Made by a program: the position numbers and the translations under genes
Virus record (IMG/VR): IMGVR_UViG_3300017917_003083
Span: 1 to 32,002 of that record
DNA length: 32,002 bases
Strand: one strand, 5' to 3'
Source of the DNA: a virus
The notes under the pieces: generated by a model
The model's input: only the letters and a program-made list of their open reading frames with translations
Databases searched by the model: none
Told to the model about the DNA's origin: nothing
In this document: positions 25,706 through 32,002 of the stretch, in pieces
Layout of the letters: each line of letters begins with the position of its first letter
Position numbering within the stretch: position 1 is the stretch's first letter

Positions 25706-25742
25706 ACCTAATAATTAAGGTTATGTTTTATATAGTAGAGAC
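25688..25742 (+). promoter_or_regulatory. Hairpin spanning promoter and start codon of the polymerase gene
   Basis: GTCTCTACTATATA (25688-25701) is a perfect inverted repeat of TATATAGTAGAGAC (25729-25742). A nested TAACCT (25704-25709) pairs with AGGTTA (25718-25723) around an 8-base loop. The A of the ATG is in the inner stem, and codons 3-7 form the outer right arm. Confidence 0.8.
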
Positions 25743-26982
25743 AAAAGAACAACTTGAACAATTAGGCAAACCACATAGTAATAAATGTTTTGTTAATATC
25801 ATTACAACAAATGATAATCGCCATCCGTCTTTAACTAAACCATGTTTAGTATATTATCATGATGGAAATAAGGGTTATATATTACCTATAGATCATAGTG
25901 AAGCATTTAAATTAGATTGGCTCACAGTCAAACAATTCATTTACAGCTTTCAAAAAGTATTTGTTTTAGATAAAAAATATCATTTATATTTCTTATCAGG
26001 TGATAACTTAGTTGATTTAAACTTTGTTAATTATCTTGATGAGTCACAATTTGATACTAAAGTACATACTGATTTTAATCGTGAGAAATATTATATAAAT
26101 GAGTTAAATACACTCATACCAATCTCTAAACATTATGAGAAATGGGAAAAGATATATAATCATTTGTTTGATAAATTATATTTTTCTAAATGGAATGCTG
26201 ATAATGAGTTTTTAAATACTAAATACACTGAAGTATTCTATGAAATAGAAAAAAATGGTATAGGTATTGACCCACGTAAGTTTAATAAATATTTTGAAAC
26301 TACTTGGAAAGATAATTCGATTTATGGGAATACAGTTTATACACAATATAATTTATATAATTTAACTACTCGTCCTTCAAACGCATTTAATGGTGTTAAT
26401 TTCGCCGCTTTACCTAAGGACCACGCTAGGGAATCCTTTGAGCCAAATAATTATATATTTGTTGAATTTGATTACAGTGCTTATCATCCACGAATCATTG
26501 CTAAGATGATTGGTTATGAATTTGAAACAGGTGACCCATATGATGAAATACCTAAAGAAATAATGTTTCAAAACATATATGGGGGTATTAGAGATGAATA
26601 CGCTTGGTTTCCATTTTTCGCTAAGTTAAAAAAATGGTTAAATGAAAAATATCAGGACGTTTCTAAAGATGGTTTAAGTTTCCCTTCAGGAAGAAACATA
26701 TGGTTACATAACATTGAAAATCCAACACCAAATAAAATATTAAGTTATCTAATTCAGGCGCACGAAACATATTATAATACATTAACATTAAAACGTGTAT
26801 TAAAATTATTAGAAGGTAAAAAAACTAAAATAGTATTATATACATACGATTCAATTCTATTGGACGTGGCTAAGGAAGATGTTAAGACATTATTACCAAA
26901 AATTAAACAAGAACTTGAAGCTAATGGTTTTCCAACGCGTATGAGTGTAGGTGAGAATTATGGTGCTTTAATTAAAAAATAA
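25723..26982 (+). CDS. Compact family A DNA polymerase with a degenerate exonuclease domain
   Basis: This 419-residue protein is the probable replicative polymerase. Motif A is VEFDYSAYHPRIIAKMIG with metal-binding Asp250. The O-helix motif is KEIMFQNIYGG with Lys278, Phe282 and Tyr286 in Pol I spacing (K-x3-F-x3-YG), but Asp274 stands where Pol I has Arg754. Motif C is YTYDSILLDV with Asp376, where Pol I has HDE. Only about 28 residues separate motif A from the O-helix Lys, against 53 in Pol I, so the fingers are short. Residues 1-100 resemble a Pol I 3'-5' exonuclease fold (GYILPIDHSEAF aligns with AAYIPVAH), but exo I is VNII instead of DxE and exo II has lost its Asp, so proofreading looks dead. 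There is no 5' nuclease domain; a separate one is encoded at 29946-30992. The short upstream leader and hairpin suggest control of expression. Confidence 0.85.
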   Translation: MFYIVETKEQLEQLGKPHSNKCFVNIITTNDNRHPSLTKPCLVYYHDGNKGYILPIDHSEAFKLDWLTVKQFIYSFQKVFVLDKKYHLYFLSGDNLVDLNFVNYLDESQFDTKVHTDFNREKYYINELNTLIPISKHYEKWEKIYNHLFDKLYFSKWNADNEFLNTKYTEVFYEIEKNGIGIDPRKFNKYFETTWKDNSIYGNTVYTQYNLYNLTTRPSNAFNGVNFAALPKDHARESFEPNNYIFVEFDYSAYHPRIIAKMIGYEFETGDPYDEIPKEIMFQNIYGGIRDEYAWFPFFAKLKKWLNEKYQDVSKDGLSFPSGRNIWLHNIENPTPNKILSYLIQAHETYYNTLTLKRVLKLLEGKKTKIVLYTYDSILLDVAKEDVKTLLPKIKQELEANGFPTRMSVGENYGALIKK

Positions 26983-26989
26983 CATATTT

Positions 26990-27409
26990 ATGACCTGGAA
27001 TTTAACTATAGAAGAATTGGCAAACAAGTTATTCGCAACTTTCTCAAAGAAAGAAGACATAGAAAAAACAATTGAGGTTATCACTAACCGCTACAATATC
27101 TTATTCAATAAAATTTTTATTTTAGAGTCTAAAGATAGTGATGAATTTATATGCACATATAATATTGATCCAGGTAATTTAAGTACTACATCAGTATTAC
27201 CTAATACTATATTATTACATCGTAAGAAAGAATCAAACACATTATACACCATTAATGCTCTAAATACTTTAGTTAAAACATTGAACAATGGTGTAGCTGA
27301 TCCTAATTATAAAATTGAATGGGCCGACTATAAGAATACTATCTTATTAACAAATGGTCCAGATCTTCGCAAGTTAGAAACATCTATCTATAAGATAGTT
27401 AATCTCTAA
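26990..27409 (+). CDS. Protein of unknown function downstream of the polymerase
   Basis: This 139-residue protein has a helical N-terminal part (TIEELANKLFATFSKKEDIE) followed by alternating strands: KIFILESKDSDEFICTYNID, then SVLPNTILLHRKKESNTLYT and INALNTLVKTLNNG, ending WADYKNTILLTNGPDLRKLE. It is soluble with no signal. The pattern looks like a conserved phage family rather than a random ORF, but I cannot name it or its role. It starts seven bases after the polymerase stop, with no promoter TTTG at the usual distance; the start codon lies inside ATATTTATG. It is probably translated from the polymerase message. Confidence 0.7.
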   Translation: MTWNLTIEELANKLFATFSKKEDIEKTIEVITNRYNILFNKIFILESKDSDEFICTYNIDPGNLSTTSVLPNTILLHRKKESNTLYTINALNTLVKTLNNGVADPNYKIEWADYKNTILLTNGPDLRKLETSIYKIVNL

Positions 27410-27413
27410 TATA

Positions 27414-27446
27414 TTTGGCCTCCTTCGACGCATGTGGGGATATTTA
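27414..27446 (+). promoter_or_regulatory. Promoter of the homing endonuclease gene
   Basis: TTTG at 27414-27417, 21 bases, GATATTTA at 27439-27446, continuing TATTAG; ATG at 27453. The spacer is unusually GC-rich (CCTCCTTCGACGCATGTGGG). The leader would be almost absent, since the box ends only 4-6 bases before the ATG. Confidence 0.45.
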
Positions 27447-27452
27447 TATTAG

Positions 27453-28010
27453 ATGACAGGTGTTACTAAAATATATCTTATAACTAACATAGATAATAAT
27501 CCTAATAAAGTCTATATAGGAAAAACCAAGAACAGTTCCCGAGAAAAAAATCATAAAGTTAAATTTGGATCTCAAATTACTTTTGACTACATTGATGAGA
27601 TTCACTCATTAGATCGTAAAGATTGGACACCATTAGAATCATATTGGATTGAACAATTTAGACAATGGGGATTTATCATAATGAATCCTAATAAGAATGG
27701 AGGTGGCGGCCCAGAATATCATAAAAAAGAAACAAAACAGAAAATAAGTGAATCTCTTTTAGGTCGTAAATTTTCAGAATTGTCTAAACAAAAAATGAGT
27801 AAAGCCGCTTCAAAACCTAAACCTATTAATTTTATTAATAAAATAAGAAAACCAGTTCTTCAATTTACTAAACAAGGTGAATTTATTAAAGAATGGGAAT
27901 CATCTAAAATAGCCGCTATATCCATGTATGGTTATTATAATGATAATATTGGAGCTTGTTGTCGTGGAGAAACTAATGTTGCTAAAGGTTTTATATGGAA
28001 GTGGAAATAA
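27453..28010 (+). CDS. Free-standing GIY-YIG homing endonuclease
   Basis: This is a 185-residue protein. The nuclease domain (about 5-85) has KIYLITN (residues 6-12) and KVYIGKTKN (19-27) as the GIY and YIG strands, with Arg30, His34, Glu62 and an Asn near 78-80 in the expected catalytic order. It is followed by a NUMOD3-type DNA-binding motif (KKETKQKISESLLGRKFSEL, from 91) and a NUMOD1/helix-turn-helix segment (PVLQFTKQGEFIKEWESSKI, from 134), as in I-TevI/I-BmoI relatives. The gene stands alone between an unknown gene and the gp32-like gene; no intron is seen. Such enzymes cut related phage genomes at a nearby site and spread by repair. The target is probably in a flanking gene, as T4 SegG targets the region of gene 32. 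Confidence 0.9.
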   Translation: MTGVTKIYLITNIDNNPNKVYIGKTKNSSREKNHKVKFGSQITFDYIDEIHSLDRKDWTPLESYWIEQFRQWGFIIMNPNKNGGGGPEYHKKETKQKISESLLGRKFSELSKQKMSKAASKPKPINFINKIRKPVLQFTKQGEFIKEWESSKIAAISMYGYYNDNIGACCRGETNVAKGFIWKWK

Positions 28011-28011
28011 G

Positions 28012-28043
28012 TTTGGTCCCTAAAAATTTTGATGCTATATTTA
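28012..28043 (+). promoter_or_regulatory. Promoter of the gp32-like gene
   Basis: TTTG at 28012-28015, exactly 20 bases, TATATTTA at 28036-28043; ATG at 28065. It starts right after the stop of the homing endonuclease gene. The -7 box continues as AT, so it belongs to the ATATTTAA class with the polymerase site. Confidence 0.6.
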
Positions 28044-28064
28044 ATTCTAAAATAATAAACAGTT

Positions 28065-28868
28065 ATGGATTTATCGCAAATTAAAAGTCGTTTGCAATCA
28101 TTGCAAAACAAAGGCAAAGGCGGCGGTGGTAAAGATGACCGCGCTAAGAATTTCTGGGTTCCACCTGTTGGTAAATCAGTGATTCGTATTGTTCCATCTA
28201 AATTCAACAAAACAAATCCGTTCAAAGAAGTAATGTTCCATTATGGTATTGGAAACAAGACCATGTTGTCATTAACTAACTTTGGTGAAAAGGATCCAAT
28301 TGTTGAATTTGCTCAACAACTTCGTAAAACTAATGACAAAGAAAATTGGTCATTAGCTAAGAAGATTGAACCTAAAATGAGGGTATTTGTACCTGTTATT
28401 GTCCGTGGTGAAGAAGAAAAAGGTGTTCGCATGTGGCAATTTGGTAAAGAAATGTATCTCGAATTGTTAGGTATTGCTGAAGATGAGGACATTGGTGATT
28501 ACACTGATCTTATGGAAGGTAGAGACCTTACAGTTGACACAGTTGGTCCTGAAGTTACAGGTACTAAGTTCAACAAATCATCTATTCGTATTAAACCAAA
28601 AACTAGTCCATTATCTGAAGATAACGAACAGATTAAAAAGTGGATTAGTGAACAGCCTGATGTTTTATCACTCTATAAGAAATATGAGTTTGATGAAATG
28701 AAGACAATGTTAATGGAATGGTTAGAACCATCTGAAGACAGTGGTGAAGAAACAACTGAAGAAGTTGCTGAAACACCAGTTGTAGAAGCACCTAAAGCTA
28801 ACTATACCCTTAACACTAAGAAGAAAGGGTTTGATGAAGATGAATTTGATGAACTTTTTAACAAGTAA
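28065..28868 (+). CDS. ssDNA-binding protein (T4 gp32-like)
   Basis: This 267-residue protein coats single-stranded DNA in replication and recombination and organises the UvsX and helicase machinery. The basic N-terminus (SRLQSLQNKGKGGGGKDDR) precedes an OB-fold core with FWVPPVGKSVIRIVPSKF and NPFKEVMFHYGIGNKTM, then MRVFVPVIVRGEEEKGVRMW and YLELLGIAEDEDIGDYTDL. The C-terminus (about 217-267) is strongly acidic and ends EDEFDELFNK, the usual protein-interaction tail. The protein contains no cysteine, so the zinc site of T4 gp32 is absent. Length is close to T4 gp32 (301). UvsX-, exonuclease- and helicase-like genes follow in order. It has its own promoter. Confidence 0.9.
   Translation: MDLSQIKSRLQSLQNKGKGGGGKDDRAKNFWVPPVGKSVIRIVPSKFNKTNPFKEVMFHYGIGNKTMLSLTNFGEKDPIVEFAQQLRKTNDKENWSLAKKIEPKMRVFVPVIVRGEEEKGVRMWQFGKEMYLELLGIAEDEDIGDYTDLMEGRDLTVDTVGPEVTGTKFNKSSIRIKPKTSPLSEDNEQIKKWISEQPDVLSLYKKYEFDEMKTMLMEWLEPSEDSGEETTEEVAETPVVEAPKANYTLNTKKKGFDEDEFDELFNK
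28091..28107 (+). repeat. Palindrome in the start of the SSB gene
   Basis: TTTGCAAT-C-ATTGCAAA is a perfect 8-1-8 inverted repeat spanning codons 9-15 (RLQSLQN). It largely follows from a doubled Leu-Gln (TTGCAA is itself palindromic), so chance is likely. It could still form a small hairpin early in the mRNA. Confidence 0.5.
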
Positions 28869-28873
28869 TTAAA

Positions 28874-29980
28874 ATGGCAAAATCCAAAAGTGTAAATACA
28901 AGTGTATCTCAAGCAATTAAAGGTACATTTGATCTTGACAAGTTCAAGAAAACTAAAAAGCTAGACGGCTCGTCTAACTTTAAAACACAAAAGTGGATTC
29001 CATTCTCTCCAGCTGTACAAGACGCCTTATCTATACCAGGTGTTCCTATGGGACATATTACTATAGCTAGAGGTGGTTCTGATACAGGTAAAACAACATT
29101 AATGATTGAAACAGCGGTGAATGCTCAAAAAATGGGCATTCTACCTGTTTTCATCATTACTGAGATGAAATGGGATTTCGCTCATGCTCAGAAAATGGGC
29201 TTCCAATGTGAAGCTGTACCTGATGAAACCACAGGTGAAGTAACAAATTATAAAGGTTTCTTCTTATACGTTGATAGATCAACTCTAAATTCAATTGAAG
29301 ACGTAGCAGCATTTATGGCTGATATCTTAGATGAACAAAAGAAAAGTAATTTACCTCATGACTTATTGTTCTTATGGGATTCAGTAGGTAGTATTCCTTG
29401 TGATATGAGTATTGAGCAAGGTAAAAATAATCCAATGTGGAATGCCGGAGCTATGTCTCAACAATTTGGTAATTTCATTAACCAGAAAATACCTCTATCA
29501 CGTAAAGAAAATTATCAATTTACTAATACATTTTTTGTAATTAACAAAACAGGTGTACAACCAGCATTAACACCAATGAGTCAACCTCGTATGACTAATA
29601 AAGGTGGTAATACAATGTATTGGGACGCATCATTAGTTATTACATTTGGTAATGTAACTAATAGCGGTACAAGTAAGATTCATGCCCAACATAAGGGTAA
29701 GAAAGTAGAATTCGCTAAACGTACTAAAATTGCTATCGATAAAATTCATGCTGATTGTGGAGTTGCTACTACATCAACAGTAATTGTTACACCTCATGGA
29801 TTCATACCAGACGATAAAGACGAAGAAAAAGCTTATAAAGCTGCTCATGCTCATGAATGGTTTGGTACTGAAGTTAAAATTGAGGAAATTCAGATTACTG
29901 AAGATAATAGCGAATGGGAAGAGAGTAGTAAAATATCACCAATGATTGAAATCGATAATGACGATGAACAAGACGTTTAA
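28874..29980 (+). CDS. uvsX: RecA-like recombinase (T4 UvsX)
   Basis: This 368-residue protein is an ATP-dependent strand-exchange protein for recombination-dependent replication and repair. Walker A is GGSDTGKTT with Gly67, Gly72, Lys73 and Thr74. Walker B is LLFLWDSVGS with Asp169, followed by the RecA-type stretch NAGAMSQQFGNFINQK and the loop region QPALTPMSQPRMTNKGGN. The N-terminal 40 residues are Lys/Ser-rich. The C-terminus is acidic (EEIQITEDNSEWEESSKISP ... NDDEQDV). Length matches T4 UvsX (391) approximately. It follows the SSB gene after five bases, so the two partners are co-expressed. The symbol is given by family resemblance, with RecA proper as the alternative. Confidence 0.92.
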   Translation: MAKSKSVNTSVSQAIKGTFDLDKFKKTKKLDGSSNFKTQKWIPFSPAVQDALSIPGVPMGHITIARGGSDTGKTTLMIETAVNAQKMGILPVFIITEMKWDFAHAQKMGFQCEAVPDETTGEVTNYKGFFLYVDRSTLNSIEDVAAFMADILDEQKKSNLPHDLLFLWDSVGSIPCDMSIEQGKNNPMWNAGAMSQQFGNFINQKIPLSRKENYQFTNTFFVINKTGVQPALTPMSQPRMTNKGGNTMYWDASLVITFGNVTNSGTSKIHAQHKGKKVEFAKRTKIAIDKIHADCGVATTSTVIVTPHGFIPDDKDEEKAYKAAHAHEWFGTEVKIEEIQITEDNSEWEESSKISPMIEIDNDDEQDV

Positions 29981-30992
29981 AGACATACTATCCAATATAA
30001 AAAATACTAAACAAGAATCCCTACATTTAAATAGTAAGGTATTGTTGGTAGACTCTATGAATACTTTTTTGAGAAGTTTTGCCATGATCAATCATATGAA
30101 TCCAAGCGGAGCCCACATCGGTGGGCTCACTGGATTCTTAAAATCAATTGGTTTTGCAATTCGTCATATTAAACCAACTAGAGTCATTTTAGTATTCGAT
30201 GGTAACGGCAGTACGACAAATAAAAAGAACTTATATCCTGAGTATAAAGCTCATAGAAAATTACAGCGTATAACTAATTGGGATGGATTTGATGGTAAAG
30301 AAGATGAGGCAGCGTCGATTGAAAATCAATTATTACGTTTAGTAGAATATCTAAGATGTTTACCTGTTGATTTATTATCTATTGATAAAGTTGAAGCAGA
30401 TGATGTTATAGGTTATATAACTAAACAAATGAATGATGAAGTTTATATCATGTCAGCTGATCAAGACTTTATGCAATTAGTAACTGATAAAGTTACGATA
30501 TATTCTCCTATTAAGAAAAAATTCTATACACCTAAGTTAGTAAAGGAAGAGTATGGTTTATATCCTCAAAACTTTATTAATAAGAAAATATTAATGGGAG
30601 ATGATTCTGATAATATACCTGGTGTTAAAGGATTAGGACCTAAAAAGTTATTTAAATTATTTCCTGAGTTAGAAGGTGATTTTGATGTTACTTTAGAAAG
30701 TATGTTAGAAAAATCTAAGGAAAGAGTTGAAGATCATGGTTTATTTGGTGATATAGTTAATTTTGAAAAACAATTACTTATCAACCAGCAATTAATGGAT
30801 CTATCTGATCCTGATATACCAGAAAATAGTTTAGAGGAAATAGAACAAGTATTAACTAACGAACCTAATAAATTAGATAAATTACATTTCTTAAAGCTTT
30901 ATAACGAAGATAGATTAGGTAATTCAATTCCTAACACAGAGATTTGGCTTAACGAAATTTTTTCTTATCTTCAAGTATACAAATTAAAATAA
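29946..30992 (+). CDS. 5'-3' exonuclease / RNase H (T4 Rnh type)
   Basis: This 348-residue protein of the FEN/5'-nuclease family probably removes RNA primers and flaps. The acidic metal ligands are all present: Asp36 in VLLVDSMNTFLRSF, Asp85 in VILVFDGNGS, Glu150-Asp152-Asp153 in VEADDVIGY, Asp172/Asp174 in SADQDFMQL, and Asp219-Asp222 in MGDDSDNIPGVKG. The helix-hairpin-helix GVKGLGPKKL (226-235) and a basic patch YPEYKAHRK (98-105) complete the family pattern. Length is near T4 RNase H (305). The gene overlaps uvsX by 35 bases if it starts at 29946; starts at 29958 or 29964 are also possible, and the first strand begins only at residue 31. It supplies the 5' nuclease that the compact polymerase lacks. 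Confidence 0.9.
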   Translation: MKSIMTMNKTFKDILSNIKNTKQESLHLNSKVLLVDSMNTFLRSFAMINHMNPSGAHIGGLTGFLKSIGFAIRHIKPTRVILVFDGNGSTTNKKNLYPEYKAHRKLQRITNWDGFDGKEDEAASIENQLLRLVEYLRCLPVDLLSIDKVEADDVIGYITKQMNDEVYIMSADQDFMQLVTDKVTIYSPIKKKFYTPKLVKEEYGLYPQNFINKKILMGDDSDNIPGVKGLGPKKLFKLFPELEGDFDVTLESMLEKSKERVEDHGLFGDIVNFEKQLLINQQLMDLSDPDIPENSLEEIEQVLTNEPNKLDKLHFLKLYNEDRLGNSIPNTEIWLNEIFSYLQVYKLK

Positions 30993-30995
30993 GTT

Positions 30996-32002
30996 ATGAC
31001 AACATTTAGTAAGTTGAATCAATATGGTTTGAATTTTCAAACCAAGGTAATTAGCTCGCTTTTAAAGAACAAGAAATTTCTACTTAACATTCGTGATGTT
31101 GTAACACCAGATTATTTTGATAATCAAGCACATCAATGGTTAGTAGAAACAATTATTAAGTATTTTGATAAATGGCATGCTACTCCAACATTAGATACTC
31201 TTCATATTGAGGTAAAGAAAATTGAAAACGATGTTTTAAAAACATCAGTAGTAGAACAGCTTAAAGAAGCTTATAAAGTAACAAATGAAGATCAAGATTA
31301 TGTAGAACAAGAATTTAGTAACTTCTGTAAGAATCAACAATTAAAAAAAGCACTACTAACATCAGTAGATCTATTACAATCAGGAATGTATGATGACATT
31401 AGATCACTTGTCGACTCAGCTTTAAAAGCAGGTATGGATAAGAATTTAGGTCATGAGTATGAGAAAGATGTTGAAGATAGATATCGTGAAGAATATAGAA
31501 ATCCAATTGCTACACCTTGGCCTGGTATTAATCAGTTACTACAAGGCGGTTTAGGTGGAGGTGATTTCGGATTAATATTTGGAGGTCCTGGTGGTGGTAA
31601 AAGCTGGTCATTAATTGCTTTAGGAGCCGCTGCTGTACAAGCAGGATATAATGTTAATCATTACACATTAGAGTTAAGTGAAGCATATGTTGGTAAAAGA
31701 TATGATGCTTGTTTTACTAAAATATCAGTAAATAACATTCAAGAACATAGAGCAGACGTTGAAAAAACTATTACTAACCTACCTGGTAGATTAGTGATTA
31801 AAGAATATCCAACAGGTAAAGCGACTATAAGCACTATTGAAGCGCATATACAAAAATGTAAAGACTTAGATCAAATGCCTGATTTGGTTATTATTGACTA
31901 TGTTGACTTATTACGCGCTAATAGAACAAGTAAAGAACGTAAGGAAGAAATTGACGATGTTTATGTAGCTACTAAAGGTTTAGCACGTGAATTAAATGTT
32001 CC
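30996..32002 (+). CDS. Replicative DNA helicase (T4 gp41 / DnaB-like), 3'-truncated
   Basis: The ATG at 30996 lies three bases after the exonuclease stop, and the frame is open for 335 codons to the window edge. The N-terminal helical domain (about 1-150, LNFQTKVISSLLKNKKFLLN) is followed by a RecA-like ATPase domain. Walker A is FGGPGGGKSW (Lys202, Ser203) after GGLGGGDFGLI, with the DnaB-type LELSEAYVGKRYDA, and Walker B is DLVIIDYVDLL with Asp301. A DnaB-type helicase unwinds the fork and loads primase. The C-terminal part with the arginine finger is outside the window. Gene order SSB, UvsX, exonuclease, helicase is a compact T4-type replication cassette. Confidence 0.92.
   Translation, partial: MTTFSKLNQYGLNFQTKVISSLLKNKKFLLNIRDVVTPDYFDNQAHQWLVETIIKYFDKWHATPTLDTLHIEVKKIENDVLKTSVVEQLKEAYKVTNEDQDYVEQEFSNFCKNQQLKKALLTSVDLLQSGMYDDIRSLVDSALKAGMDKNLGHEYEKDVEDRYREEYRNPIATPWPGINQLLQGGLGGGDFGLIFGGPGGGKSWSLIALGAAAVQAGYNVNHYTLELSEAYVGKRYDACFTKISVNNIQEHRADVEKTITNLPGRLVIKEYPTGKATISTIEAHIQKCKDLDQMPDLVIIDYVDLLRANRTSKERKEEIDDVYVATKGLARELNV

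Noticed and set aside
27376-27395. Small hairpin CTATCT-ATA-AGATAG at the end of the 139-residue gene as a terminator
   Set aside because: Only six A/T-rich pairs, inside coding sequence and without a T-run right after it, so not convincing.
28474-28701. 75-codon ORF inside the SSB gene on the same strand
   Set aside because: Out-of-frame shadow of a clear gp32-like gene, without leader or similarity to a real protein.

Overview
The window looks like part of the genome of a contractile-tailed, T4-type phage (myovirus morphology). All genes lie on the + strand, packed with short gaps or 1-50 base overlaps. The DNA is visibly AT-rich (roughly two thirds A+T, not counted). The likely host is a member of the Bacteroidota. 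This is an inference from two things seen in the sequence: start codons are preceded by A-rich leaders with no Shine-Dalgarno sequence, and several gaps carry TTTG, about 20 bases, then TATATTTA, which resembles the -33/-7 promoter of that phylum.

Layout. Bases 1-8335 hold tail-fibre genes: the 3' end of a fibre with GIGTTSP-type repeats, a 1929-residue fibre with nine IFYD/YYLDP repeats and a C-terminal S74 self-cleaving chaperone, and a small protein with a cysteine-containing C-terminal domain. Bases 8401-9320 hold three small genes, one a membrane-anchored protein with a histone-like tail. Bases 9436-22167 are the tail and baseplate module: sheath, a small unknown, tube, a gp26-like hub/assembly protein with an overlapping +1-frame extension, tape measure, a duplicated-domain protein, a tube-cap-like protein, a gp53/LysM-like wedge protein and a large hub-like protein. 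Bases 22182-25406 encode a 1074-residue protein with long Thr-Pro-Ser repeats. Its C-terminal domain is homologous to that of the small protein at 7856-8335. From 25435 the window moves into replication and recombination: a small unknown, a compact family A DNA polymerase, an unknown, a GIY-YIG homing endonuclease, a gp32-like ssDNA-binding protein, a UvsX/RecA-like recombinase, a 5'-3' exonuclease (T4 RNase H type) and the start of a gp41/DnaB-like helicase that runs off the end.

How it works together. Sheath, tube, tape measure, hub and wedge proteins build the contractile tail. The fibres and the repeat protein probably provide host contact. The polymerase, SSB, recombinase, exonuclease and helicase form the core of a T4-style recombination-dependent replisome, here with a family A polymerase in place of the T4 family B enzyme.

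Most interesting points: a 55-base hairpin spanning the -7 box and start codon of the polymerase gene; a probable programmed +1 frameshift just upstream of the tape measure; a compact polymerase with an apparently dead proofreading domain; a domain shared by two unrelated-looking proteins; and a recurrent terminator-promoter element with two sequence classes. No tRNA, CRISPR array or integrase was seen. No gene-free stretch exceeds 300 bases.
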